Part shown: one piece after another, positions 1 to 10,960 of the stretch
Layout of the letters: every line of letters begins with the position of its first letter
Position numbering within the stretch: position 1 is the first letter of the stretch
NCBI GenBank assembly: GCA_019925105.1
Contig: JAHGAU010000017.1
Location: forward strand, 496,001-560,000
Length of the DNA: 64,000 nucleotides
DNA from: Niebla homalea
Taxonomy: Eukaryota; Ascomycota; Lecanoromycetes; Lecanorales; Ramalinaceae
Direction: 5' to 3'
Translations under genes and position numbers: made by a program
Notes under the pieces: model-generated
What the model was told of the DNA's origin: nothing
Seen by the model: only the letters and a program-made list of their open reading frames with translations
The model's database searches: none

Positions 1-1561
1 ACTGCCACACTTTTGTTTCCCCGGGTATAGGGGCGACGGTGCAGACTTTCTTTTTCCGTAAAGTGTTGATGACGCTACTCTTACCAACATTTGGGTAGCC
101 AATTAGACCAACGGAGACTAGCAAGGCGTAAGCAAGGCTGTCATCTTACATTGAGACTCTTCAATATCACAAAGGCACTTACTTTGTTTTCGTGACGCAT
201 GGAGGGAAGAAAATTGGCGGCTATGCTGATTGTCAGTCTAAATGTCATAAGTCGCCTATCTTACCACAGTAGACCTACAGCAAAGCTATCATTGAACCTT
301 TTCCGAAAGAGTTTGTGATGGAAGCGTGGAAGGCAAGCGTGGGGTGTTCTTTGGAGAGATGACGAACCCACGAGGCCTACAATGATTCACGTTCAGCTTT
401 CACCTCTGCAAAATTGTAGCAGGGATTGTTGCAAAAGCATGTATGAAGCATTACTAAGAAAAGCTCCATCTATCCGCTACCAGTGCAGCAGTGGAGCCTT
501 TCAACTCAAAACACAACATCCCTCTTTCCTGGTGACCACTTCCATGACGGAGTTGAGTCTGCACGAGGCGACGGAAAGGGATTGATTTACCAAAGTCGTA
601 ACAGAACAACCTTCCATTGAGAAAAGTGCACATTGAATGCCAGAAGGATTCTTGACTGAACAATGGAGGCAAGATTCGAGTACAGTAAAATTGTTCATGG
701 GGAGCATGGACTCACCGCTACGCCCGTAGGAACCAAGTCGCACTTGTTCAAAACAAAGACAAGATGCTTATGCGGTGCTTCTTCCCTCATGTACTTCTCC
801 ACACTTCGACATCGGGTCCCATTTGGGTCTCTGCTGTCTAGAACGTGCAATATGACATCTGAAGAGTCGATGACTTTGTACAGCTCATTCCAAATCCTTC
901 GACTCTGACCTTTTGAGAATATTGGCTCTTGTGCTGTACTGATGACGGGATCTTCCTCATCAGCCTCCCCCACTTGCTCTTGATCTCCAGATGTGCCACT
1001 GATGAGACGCGCTTGCTCCTGTCTTTCAGCATATTCCTGGTGCATCTTTGACGACTGCCCTGCAAGATCATCGAGAGACCCCACATCAAGCTTGACGCGC
1101 TTTCTTTGGGCTTTGGGCCCGAAGGTATCCCCAAACGGGGCAGACTCTACCTGGATTTTGGCCTGGTGCTGTTTCAGCCCGTTTTTACTCTCCCCATCTC
1201 TTACAAGACTCATAGGCAGCTTGTTTGATTTGAGCAAGACCTGATATGGATCCGACGCTCTCTCAGCCATTGCCTCTCGGAAGGAATTGAGGGAATCTTG
1301 CGAGATCACTCGGGTGTTGCCAAACCATTTTCGGTTCGGTTCGATCCTTGCTTGAGGTTTATCCCGGCTCTGATACGAAGCTGCTTTTGTGATCTTGCCA
1401 GTAGAGTTTCGCTGCGCTTTGCCGTCCTTGAACATGGACAATGTCCGTGCCTTTTTGGCAGAGCGATAGAAGTTCTCTCCTTTGGTTTTGACATTGCTCA
1501 TGCCGTCGGAAATCTTTCCCTGCCTCTCCTTACGGGAGGCTTCCTTCTTACCGGAACCCAT
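1..1561 (-). CDS. NOG2: Nucleolar GTPase Nog2/Nug2 (partial, 3' end outside window)
   Basis: Large-subunit (pre-60S) ribosome-assembly GTPase acting in nucleolus and nucleus. I start it at the ATG at 1561 ([16 protein letters not shown]), the usual Nog2 N-terminus; the open frame upstream begins only with TTG. Exons inferred from splice sites: 1561-716, 376-279, 220-183 and 117-1. The joined protein reads through [22 protein letters not shown], then [39 protein letters not shown]. The NKCD box (G4, about residue 272) comes before the P-loop GYPNVGKSS (G1), which is the circularly permuted order of the YlqF/Nog2 family. The first intron is long (715-377, 339 nt); the others are 58 and 65 nt. 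The rest of the GTPase domain and the C-terminus lie beyond base 1. Confidence 0.93.
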
Positions 1562-2005
1562 CTTGCTGTACGGTGAGGACTTTGTCACAGTCAAGCCGGA
1601 TACATAGGAAAAATGTATGAAGTAATTTCTCGAGCAAAATATTATGAGGTGCGAATGCCAAGCGATCGTCAGGACTACGTCGGTTCCCGCCTAACGAGCC
1701 GCTTGAAAGGCCCCTAAAATCCGGGATGGCGGCTGATCCTTAGGTGGTGTTCACGGGCGCCCGTGAACCTACATCTATCCTACAACAACGATACTTGAAG
1801 CATGAATGACATATACATCAACAGCTGCACCAATCGTGGCTGGAGATAAATCTGGGGCTGTAAACTGAAGTACAATGCAAAAGCGAGATGAGACGACCGA
1901 AAGCCTCCATAGAATCCCTGTGCTAGGATTTGAATATAGAGCTCATTATCAAAAGGAAGATTTCAATGTCCTCATCTATTGGGTATAGCACCAATGCATC
2001 AGATG
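1562..2005. other. Intergenic, NOG2 promoter side
   Basis: No gene seen. It carries the NOG2 upstream region and a perfect 20-bp palindrome, listed separately. Confidence 0.6.
1749..1768. repeat. Perfect 20-bp palindrome
   Basis: GTTCACGGGC followed directly by its reverse complement GCCCGTGAAC, with no spacer. It lies about 190 bp upstream of the NOG2 start. It may be a dimeric regulator site or a relic of a transposon end; nothing in the flanks decides between these. Confidence 0.8.
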
Positions 2006-3212
2006 TTAGACCATCTCGGTAGGTTGTGCGACTCCCGATGGACCATTTGGGTCAACGATCTGCTCCAAAGGGATATGACTGGAATAGCCAGAGCTTCCAC
2101 CACTTCCGCGTGCTTCATGAAAGGACAAAGCATTCTCACTCCAATCCTTGGTGGTGTTCAGCTGTAATAGAACAATCGACCTTGATATCAGTGCCGATGT
2201 CAAGAGTCTTGCCAGAACAACCAAAGTATCATGAAACCCGACGAAGATCAAGGACGAAAGGATCAATGTCCCCAAGATCATTTGCACTATAGCAAAGCAC
2301 GAGGCCAGCACTTGCCATATCATAACCTGTGTAGATGGAGTCATGTTGCGCTCAAGGTGGGGCATGCGTAGTAGTGTCTGCAGATACAGCAGGGAAGAAG
2401 AGAGCTTGCCCTCAACAGGATCACACAGTGCCCATCTGTGCCAGTCATCTCCATTTCTGTATTGTAGCCTCTTGTTGTTGCTAACACGACAGCTCAAGGC
2501 TGCAAATATAGTTGTAGATAAGGAGAAGAGCATCCGCATTAGCGGCATGTACCACGAGCGACAGCCCCAGGAAAGCACTGCTCGAGAACCGAGGCGCAGA
2601 GATACTCAATGTTGTTCGTTGATATCCCCAAAGCAAGACCGTACTGCAAGAGAATGATCGCCGTCCGTCGTGTTGCTCCCGTGAATCCGCTGAAAATGAA
2701 CATGGAGCGGACTCCGTGTAGGACGTTGAGGGGATTAACGTATTCCGTCACGCTAGCCGGATAGAATGCAAGTGCTCCAAGAGTCAACAACATCATCAGC
2801 ATAGGTCGCCGAGACGCGAGAAGTGAGACCTCTGGCGTGCTGCTTCTCACATAGGCGAGAAATGTTGGTATCAGGCCCAAGGCTAGCTGTGCGCTTGCAA
2901 TTGTGGTTTTTGCAACTCGGTCGTGCCATATTCGAGGAGGCAGTCAAGAACGAGCCCGCACTGTCCTTGGTCTTTGTAGACGAAGTCTTCGTAAAGGCTT
3001 CTGCAAGGCCCTGTGAATGAGCTGTGGAGTTGCTGACTTCGCTGGGATCCTAAGGGAACCATTCGACGAATTTCGTCGTCGAGAAAGCTGATACAGGTAA
3101 CACGACCACACAATGAACGATGAAGCCCGTTATAATGCTCAAGAACCGCATCAGATCCGGGATACGCCTTGTGTTCAAGAAGTCCCGAGACTTGGGTGCT
3201 CAAAAGTCTCAT
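2006..3212 (-). pseudogene. Fungal multi-pass membrane protein gene with broken frame
   Basis: Resembles a family of uncharacterised fungal integral-membrane proteins. From the ATG at 3212 the first segment contains a soluble part ending LDCLLEYGTTELQK. The continuation TTIASAQLALGLIPTFLA lies in another frame, and one extra A in the A5 run near 2911 would join the two exactly. Hydrophobic segments follow (LMMLLTLGALAFYPA; later IVQMILGTLILSSLIFVGF and TLVVLARLLTSALI). A second frame change is needed near 2540-2580, where one frame stops after ARGTCR and another runs on to the stop at 2006. No GT-AG intron of credible length explains either break. It is therefore a pseudogene or carries sequencing errors. 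The function is unknown. Confidence 0.5.
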
Positions 3213-3653
3213 TTCGTGCTTTCGTGGGAACTTGATATGGAGTACAGAGTTGCCAAGATTGTAGCCCTGACTTATCTATGAAAAGTCAGGCCCACAATTC
3301 CATCAAGGACTTTTCGCCCTCCAGCACAGCCCTGATTACGGCGTCCGGCCATTGGTCGAACGTTTCGATTCAGCCACGAGACCCAGATCCCTACTGCAAC
3401 GGACAGCCTGCATCGGAGCGGCGCTGAAAAGGCGCCCAAGTGTGACCAGATATGCAGATATTGAACGCATATCATCTTGTGCTGCAACAATTCGTTGGTT
3501 GCTCGGATTTGGCGGCACGCTCGGTATCGGTCTGACGGCCAAGACAGGGGAGGTTTGTGCCCAAGCCGTGCAGATATGTCAAACCAAATATAGCTCTTGA
3601 CAATATCGCCTTGTTGACGGGCGAATGACGGTCGCCGCTCCTGCTGTATTCTC

Positions 3654-3818
3654 TTAAGAGATTTTGTATGCATTGTGTTTGCGCGTTGGCGGATCGTTGA
3701 TATCATGTCCGTCACGATCTTTGGCATATTCGTCTTCATACTCGTCTCTCAAGTCGTTTGCATCATCGGCTACATTGCAGTCGTCGTCCTGAAGCACGAC
3801 ATCATCGTCTTCATACAT
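3654..3818 (-). CDS. Small acidic ORF, 54 codons (doubtful)
   Basis: ATG at 3818 to TAA at 3654. It encodes a very acidic peptide beginning MYEDDDVVLQDDD and continuing with DEYEDEYAKDRDGHD. Composition this strongly biased is unusual for random sequence. It lies upstream of the broken membrane-protein gene on the same strand and could be a short gene or an exon remnant. I recognise no family, and the call rests on composition alone. Confidence 0.2.
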   Translation of the reverse strand: MYEDDDVVLQDDDCNVADDANDLRDEYEDEYAKDRDGHDINDPPTRKHNAYKIS

Positions 3819-5011
3819 GATGCCCGAGAGTCACAATTGCCACGATGATTTTGAACAACACGAAGAAGATTCAGCAGGTGCGCTGGTCCTTATATTCAGT
3901 TCTGCTGCCCGTACTATAGACCTTGCTAGAAAATTGTCGGATGGCCACCGTGACCAGGCTGGGTATTTGAGATAAGGCACATTTCTATCGCTTCGGCTTT
4001 GAAAGATGAGGCTTCCATTGAGCTATACTCAGCCTCGATCACCCTCGCTTAGAGTTAACCTGCATGTAAATTGGGGCAGCACATTGATCTAGATGCCGTA
4101 AATAAAATCAGAATGAACAAGGCTATTGGATGGGGTAACTCGGAAATGAGAGAAGGCGTAGTCGGCCCCTGATCAAAATAATTATCATGCAATACTCTTT
4201 TGACGGGGCTTTGATCAAGGCACACTTTAAGCTTGAAACAACCCTTTCTGTGTTCTTCCGTGGGATATTGAACAAAGCGATACAAAAACTTACTCTATGG
4301 CTGGCTGGGTATATTTTCCACGCTCGATTTTGCTATCACAGCCAATTGGAACGATCCGGCAAAGCAGAATGGCGGCGCTTCATCTTGACCGAACTTACAC
4401 GCTGGACGCCAACAAGGAGTGACTCTAGGCGTTCCCAAGAATGCGTTTCCTCTTCAGAGATCACGTATTGAGGGGACATTTTGACGGAACATTCACGGGA
4501 ATGCTCATCCAAAAGGCTCACACCATTAACTACATCCTCCCAGCCTCACAAGTTGTGGCTTTGGAAAAACGGTGTTTTCGTGAGAGAAAGTGAGTCGTCA
4601 GGGAGGTATGTTGCCAAGATTGTCTGCTGAGGTATTAGAGTGCTCAAAATTGATGTGGCTTCCTTGGCATTTAAAACCTTTGACCCTTTGGTACCCAGAA
4701 ACCCCCCCTAAAAACCCAAGTTTTTCACTTTGGGTTTTTCTTATATATTTTGTATACGAAAATTATATGACTAGATGTGGAGATGAATATCTCGTTTTCT
4801 GAACTCGAAAAGTGACGGATTTGATCGAATCTATGGTGATTACTGCGGAGGAATCCAGGATAGGAGTGGAACGAAATGCCAAGGAAACGAAATCCATTTT
4901 GAGAACGCTAATAATCCGTCAACTTCAGAAATCGTCCTCTGAAATAATTGACGATCAACACGATTGAATTGCTTGACATATTATTGTCAAATCCTTCCAG
5001 CTGCATCCATC
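3819..5011. other. Intergenic, about 1.2 kb
   Basis: No supportable gene. The sequence is AT-rich in places, especially 4700-4800, and contains an A/T-flanked hairpin listed separately. Confidence 0.55.
4710..4739. repeat. Near-perfect hairpin with A5/T5 flanks
   Basis: The left arm AAAAACCCAAGT (4710-4721) pairs with the right arm ACTTTGGGTTTTT (4727-4739) around a 5-nt loop, with one bulged base. It sits in a gene-free stretch. It could be a 3'-end structure or a relic of a small inverted-repeat element. Confidence 0.6.
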
Positions 5012-5955
5012 ATGGCTCCTCGAATCGCCCCTCGGAGCTGTTCATATCAGTCTGCTCGGCCACACCTCCCCCATCCATCGCGCCGCCCCCTAACCACCTC
5101 GCCATCCACCAGAGCACCGCAAGCAACCGCAACGCGAATCCCCCCGAATCCTCCAACTTCATCCACGTCCCCTCGACCCTCCAACCCCAACAGATCCAGC
5201 CGAAATGGATGAAAGGCGTCCTCCCCGTCCCCCGCCCGCTCTTCCCGGCCTCCGCCCCAGACAAATCCTCACCCACCTACCTCGCCTCCACGACCCCGGA
5301 ACCACTCCCACACAACCTCAACCGCCAACACCCCGACCTCCACAGCGCCGATCTCGCCAGTTGGAAGGCCCGCCGATCCGAGCTCCGGCGCGAGAACCTC
5401 CGGCGCTCCCTCATCGAGCTGAAATTCCGCAAGGAAGGCACCGACCGCCGGATCGCCGCGAGATCCGCCCGGAAGCAGGCCTTCAACCGGGTCCGCCGCG
5501 AGGCCCCCGAGCGGGAGGACGAGCGCCTCACATCCCCCACGGTCCTGCAGGCCGACACCTTGCGCCGCGGATGCTCCGCCTCCGCCCTCGCCGACCCGGA
5601 TCGCCTCGCCCGCCTCGCCACCAAGCGCCAGAACCTGGTGGCCCACAAGGCCCGCGCGGTGGAGGAGCGGAGGGAGATGCTGCATAGACTCTACGTCCAT
5701 GCGGGATCCTTCATCACCACGGGGGAGCAGTTGGATAAAGCGGTGGCGAGGGCGTTTGACGACCTCACGCAGTTCGCGAATGATAGCAGGGGTGGGAGTA
5801 ATATCTGGAATACCGGGGAGCCGCAGACGACGATGGATCTGTTGGGGATAAAGACCAGGGGAAGGAGGGCGCTGGATGATGTGTTTAGGAAGAAGCCTTT
5901 GGGGGAGGAGAGGATGAGGGTTGTGGGGGAGGAATTGACGGGGGGGAGGACGTAA
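5012..5955 (+). CDS. Mitochondrial small-ribosomal-subunit protein mS26 (Pet123-type)
   Basis: Small subunit of the mitochondrial ribosome. Recognised from FIHVPSTLQP then KWMKGVLPVPRPLFP, and a long basic, Arg/Glu-rich helix (LASWKARRSELRREN to VRREAPEREDERL), typical of fungal mS26. The main frame runs to the TAA at 5953-5955, but its only upstream starts are non-ATG. The ATG at 5012 opens a good presequence (MAPRIAPRSCSYQ, later SRRPLTTSP) in a different frame. Two ways to join them: a 65-nt intron 5050-5114, with a weak GTCTGC donor but a CTAAC branch-like motif near 5091; or one C missing from the C6 run near 5140-5145. The product would be roughly 290-315 residues. The family call is good; the 5' structure is unsettled. 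Confidence 0.7.
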
Positions 5956-6044
5956 ATGACTTCGCTACTATGGTTATGCTCGTTTTGAGTAAAGTACATG
6001 TACAGACAGTGATGCCAAAATTTGTAAATCGAATATGATATTTT

Positions 6045-7782
6045 TTAATCCCAGTACTTTATGGTGCCCTCCGTCCCAGCTGTCGCAACCCTTGACGTCG
6101 TCTGCGGATTCCAGCGCAGACAGGTAACGGCACCATCAGCGCTCGCTTTGATCTTGTGAAACATCTTACAGCTCTTCCAGTCCCAGAAACACACAAACCC
6201 TCCGCTGTCCCCCGAAGCCACCAGGCCCCCATCAGGTGATACGTCCAAGTCTACGGCATACCCAGACGTGTTATGGCCGCGGAAGGACTTCTTGCGATTC
6301 TGGCGGAAACGATCCCCGGCCGCGTATACCACGATCTGATTGTCGCCAGATTGAAACAATGCATGTTTGCCGGACGGGTGCAGTGCTGCCCGAGTGAGAG
6401 CGTACATGTACGGTTCAGCGATGAACTTGATAGGTACGGGGATGTTGATGTCCCAGGCACGGAGGGATTTGTCGTCCGATGTGGTAATGAAACGTCTGTC
6501 CTCGTCGACGAACGTGATGGTGTTGATAGGTCCCAGATGATGGTCGTATTCTTGAGTCATGCTGTTGTCACTACCCGGAGGAATCCTGGTGTCGAATTGC
6601 ACGATCTTCTTATCCGACATGCCACCCAGGAATTCGTGAGGCGCTGAGGGGTTGAATCTGATGACGTGAGGTATGGCGCCTGTCTTGCAGCGATAGGTGC
6701 AGGTGCCGGTCTCGACGTCCCAGACTTTCATGTAGCGGTCCAATGCCGAAGAAAGCATGCGTTCTCCGGTGGGAGAGAACTCGGCATCTGTGAGAGCTTT
6801 CGCGTGACCGCTATAGGTACGCAATAATTCCTGCTCGCGGTAGACATCGAAGATCTTGATCTTTGCGTCCGCAGATGCACTGAGAAGGAGATGTGCGGTC
6901 TTGGGAAAGAATCGAATGGCTGTGATAGGTTTGCTGCCATGTCTCCAAGTATGCACAAGCTTCTTAGGATGGAAGGATTTCTCGATCTCGACCGGCTTGT
7001 TCGGCGGATGCATCAGCATGGACCGGCCCATGTAATCAGCTTCTGAAGCTCCATTGAATTCGGTCGTCTCTGCGTTCGTCAGATCGTTCTCGTACGCTGT
7101 CGCAGCTTTCTCCATTGGAGCCGGAACAGAAGGTACGATGGACTCGTCGATGTATTCTTCGTCACTTGCGAGCTCCTCCTCGCTCCCAGCATCTCGCTCT
7201 TCATACTGCACTTCGCTCACTGGTTTGGCCCAGGGCCCCAAATATCGCCCCTTCCCTTCCACCACGCTCACGTCGCCCTTTTCTTGGCGTTTCCTCTTCA
7301 CACCTGTGGGCCGGACCTCAATGACGTCTCGACCTCCATATTCTTGAGCCTTGACCAGATCTCCGACGTAGTTGCCGTTTGCGTTGGGCTCTCTGGCGTA
7401 GCCTCTGGACTGGAAAGTCCTATGTTGGTTCGTGAATGTGGCATCGCTGATTGCCGTCTCTTCAGCATGGCCAGTCAGAACATTCTTGCCGGTGGGTTCC
7501 GGGGCTTTGAAGGGGTTTGCGGGGCCTTGCGCCGGCCGTGCGAGGTCGGCATATTTCACGTTATATGTGAGGGCGGTATCAGTGGGCTTAGCAAGCATCA
7601 TTTGGAGGCGCATCGGATCCTGTGAGGTATCAGTAACGCCCATGTAGTAGAGGCTGGTGGGACCAAACATCTACAGACACATCGGGGGCCGCGACAACGT
7701 GCTTTGCGTCTGCCGCAGTCAATCCCAAGGGCGGTGGAGTTCCTTCGTCACTTGATGCATACTCAGCACCCAATAGGGCCAT
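6045..7782 (-). CDS. PRP17: Pre-mRNA splicing factor Prp17/Cdc40 (WD40)
   Basis: WD40 protein of the spliceosome, needed for the second catalytic step. Start ATG at 7782 (MALLGAEYASSDEG, the normal Prp17 N-terminus). A 49-nt intron at 7668-7620 (GTTTGG...CTCACAG) joins APDVSVD to DPMRLQMMLAKPTD; without it the frame breaks. Protein 562 residues. The N-terminal half holds the family block LARPAQGPANPFK and the stretch RTFQSRGYAREPNANGNYVG. The C-terminal half is the WD40 propeller, from LVHTWRHGSKPITAIRFFP to the final GTEGTIKYWD. The stop is at 6045. Length and domain order match the family. Confidence 0.95.
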
Positions 7783-8334
7783 GTTGCGCCGGGCCCTGCG
7801 AATTTGAGATCGTTGGAAGAAGAGCTCTTGGGAAGTTGCGAGGACGTTTCAGAGAGTGGGAGAAGAATAATGTTCTTGATGCAGATTCGAGGTCCGCACT
7901 CCGCAAAACAATATTATCGTAACATTCAATGTACGCTACGATAAATTACAAAAATATCATCAAAGCGGATGATAAAATCCGTACACACCATACAACTAGC
8001 ATCGGTGGATGGGCTTCTTGACAAGTGGGAAGTCAAAAGGCAAATTATGTTATTCACATGTGGTCTCTTTTCCTGGTATGTTGCTACCTCGCACACCATC
8101 ACTGGGTATCCATCCGTCTCCGTACAAGAAATCATGGCTGGCGGACAAGGAGATCATATCACTCCCCATCTCGACACGTTATAGTGTCTATGACTGTTAC
8201 TCTTCACATCGGTCGCGCTATGTTTGGCCTTTCCTCACGGATCACACGGCCTGTTAGGCTTCAGCATTGCAGTATCAAAATGGCTCCCATGCTGAGCCTC
8301 CATGCTTCATGCTCTTATGCACCTTTCCTTCTAG
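7783..8334. other. Intergenic between PRP17 start and ERV14 end
   Basis: No gene seen. It holds the PRP17 promoter and the ERV14 3' flank; short open frames here show no family features. Confidence 0.6.
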
Positions 8335-8927
8335 TCAATGCGATTCGTCTCTTATGAGAGCGACGATCATGCTGTAGAGATAGAAGAAAAACATGAGAAG
8401 GTGGAAGCCGAGCTTGATGAACGACTCCTGTAACATTGTCAGCTCACCAGGTCCCAAGATCATATTTTTGGTGTCGCGTGAAGCCGAGTCCTTACCTTCT
8501 TGTGCACGTTCAGTTTTCTGAAGATCTCTGTAGCGTCTAGGAGGTGTTGGTTATCGAAAATCCTAAGGATTTCGTCAGCATCAGCCTCGTAAATAGCTTT
8601 CCTGGTCAACATACTTCTTCGCATTGTAAGCCAGTAAGGGCAAATTGAGGATCAGGGCGATCCAGTAAAAGTTGATTGCGAAGAGAATGGTGAGAAAGGC
8701 GTGTACAGCAGCTTCGGGCACAATGTAGGTGTTGAGTCTGTTACATAGATCGATCGGATTGATATAGTCGCTGTGAAATGTGTGAATTAGTCGCCTATAT
8801 CCCAGGATGAGGAGAGTGTAACATACCATTCCAGATCGCTGTACATAATTGTGAAGAAGACTTGTAAAAAGAGGTTGACGGCGTTTATGAGCACAGCAAA
8901 GAGGTATAGCCATGCCTCGCCCGACAT
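8335..8927 (-). CDS. ERV14: ER cargo receptor Erv14 (cornichon family)
   Basis: Membrane cargo adaptor that loads transmembrane cargo into COPII vesicles leaving the ER. Four exons: 8927-8827, 8770-8615, 8562-8496 and 8427-8335, all with GT-AG introns (56, 52 and 68 nt). The spliced protein is 138 residues, the same as yeast Erv14. It begins [20 protein letters not shown], then [20 protein letters not shown] across the first junction, [20 protein letters not shown] across the second, and [20 protein letters not shown] across the third, ending VALIRDESH. Three hydrophobic segments are visible. The cornichon signature ([14 protein letters not shown]) is complete. No anomaly. Confidence 0.96.
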
Positions 8928-9414
8928 TCTGGGCGACGGCTCCAATCAAAGTAGGGTATCAGATGCTTGAATAGCCAATATTCAATGGCCTCAGCGATTA
9001 TATGGCCTTTTCAACAGGCAGTTGATATCAGCCTGATAAGCTTGTCAATGACGTGCGCAGGGTGTTGAGGTGTAATAAGATCGTGCTCCCTGGTGCTCGA
9101 CAGTGCTAGAAGTCCAGCGAGTACATTCAAGGAGTTTGTAGGCGCTATCAAGGACGTCAGAGCGGCTTTTGCTCGTGGTTACGAATAGAATGGTGGAGGG
9201 AGGGCACCGCAGTCAAGGAAAACGCGCCAAGACTTTTAGAGATTTGCAGAAGGGCAGCTATGATATACCAGTCCAGCAACAGCATTACAACGCTGAACCA
9301 TCGTGTCACTTTACACTTAATAAGAGCCAGGCCAGGTTTCATTTGATGCTTAAATGGAGCTGTAATTCAAGATTCGATCATCGAATAAATTGTAAGTCCT
9401 CCATGCTATGGATT
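8928..9414. other. Intergenic between ERV14 and aminotransferase
   Basis: About 490 nt with no supportable gene. It should include the ERV14 promoter and the aminotransferase 3' UTR. Confidence 0.6.
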
Positions 9415-10960
9415 TCAATTCGCGAGGGGTAGGCTTTTGTAATCTCCTTTCATGAAGTCTGCCAGTCTCGCCAGTCCATGTTCGAGCACTTCCGTCTCGC
9501 AGCAGTAGCCAATCCTGACGTACCCCTTGAAATCCTTCTCGTGGCCAAAGCATCGACTCCCCGGGGAAAACATGACTCCCGTATCTTCCATCAGCTTAAG
9601 ACAGAACGCTACATCATCCACCTCATTTCCCATCTTGTTAAACTTGACGAATGTCGTGGTTCCTGCAACAGGCTTGGTCCATTCGCAAGCCCATCTGTGC
9701 TGCTCAATGAACTTCTCCAAAATATCCAGATTCGTCCTCGCAAGTTTGAGGTTCCTTGCAAGCAGGCCGTGAACGCAATTGGGACTTAAGGCATATGCCG
9801 CGATTTGATCGTCTATTTGGCTGACGCTGATTGTCGTGTAATCTCTAGCCTGCACGCAGGCATCCAAGAGCTCTGGAGATTTGGAAGCGATCCAACCTAC
9901 ACGAATGCCCGCCAGACTGTAGGCTTTCGAGAGGGAGCCAGTTGCAATAGCCTTGGGGTATGAGAGTTGGAGTATCGAAGGCGGAAAGCCTGGGTCCGTG
10001 GGCGAGATGGAGTGGAACATGGGCCTATATACTTCGTCTGAAAGTATGGTAATATCACGCTCCTGGGCAATTGCGACCAAGCCCTCGAGCGTTGCTTTTG
10101 GGATGATAGCACCTGTAGGGTTTTGTGGATTACTGTGCCTATCAGCTGGAGGTAAATTGAACGGACGATCGGATTGTTACTTGACGATGATTAGCTTCGT
10201 ATCTGGCCTTAAAAGACGCTTCAAATCTTCCAGGTCCAGATCCCACTTATTCTTTTCATTTGATCTCCAAAGGGACACTTCGGCGCCTAGGCTTCGCGGA
10301 ACCTCATAGAGCTGTTGATATGTGGGATAGTGGCACACAACATGAGTCCCCTTGCCTACGAGTGCATAGAGCACCGCCAGGTTGGCAGCGATCGCGCCTG
10401 GAGTGATGAGGATATTCTCAAGGCCAAAATCTGTTGACGCTTTTGAAGAATACAGATTGGCTAAATTGGTCCGTAGCTCATTGGAGCCGCGAATAGCACC
10501 ATATGTGAGTTTCCTCGATGATATGTTCAAAGGGGTCGACTTGTCATCGGACAATTGCTGTAGGTCCTCAAGCGATATGGAAGCTGCACAAGATTCCGCC
10601 ACATTATATTGGGCTTTTGCTTCATGTTCATCCATCCACTAACGGCAAGCCATCAACACATCAATGAGCGTTTCAGACCCAACATCAGAAATGAAACCAA
10701 GTATATTGGGAGGAATTATGTTCTTGAGCAATTGAATTGGAACACAAGTAATGACATGCATGAAGAGAACGTGATGGGGAGACAGTAATTTATTTGCACC
10801 GCGGATTGTCACTGTTCTTCAACGATTCGTATGCTTTGCTGAAAGGACAGATCGACAGGCCAAGTTATAATTTGTTTGGCTAGGGACGTCATGTATTCAA
10901 AGAATTTCTGCTGGATCTCACCTGTTCAACTGCAAAAGGCTGGACCATTGCTAGAGCCAT
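9415..10960 (-). CDS. PLP-dependent aminotransferase, class I/II (fold type I)
   Basis: Pyridoxal-phosphate enzyme of the aspartate-aminotransferase superfamily; substrate unknown. Three exons rebuilt: 10960-10922 (MALAMVQPFAVEQ), 10638-10181 and 10132-9415, giving 404 residues. The first intron is long (283 nt) and the second is 48 nt. The second junction restores VNNPQNPTGAIIP, the conserved NPxNPTG substrate/cofactor loop. Other signs: LTYGAIRGSNELR near residue 60, ILSDEVYRPMF (Asp and Tyr of the PLP pocket), and SLSKAYSLAGIRVGWI with the Schiff-base lysine. The C-terminal domain has FSPGSRCFG and GYVRIGYC, where the carboxylate-binding Arg is expected. A TATA-like element lies about 105 bp upstream. 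It could equally serve amino-acid or secondary metabolism; no metabolic partner is adjacent. Confidence 0.88.

Noticed and set aside
3272..3739. 155-codon minus-strand frame upstream of the broken membrane gene
   Set aside because: No hydrophobic or conserved segment and no splice signal that would make it the first exon.
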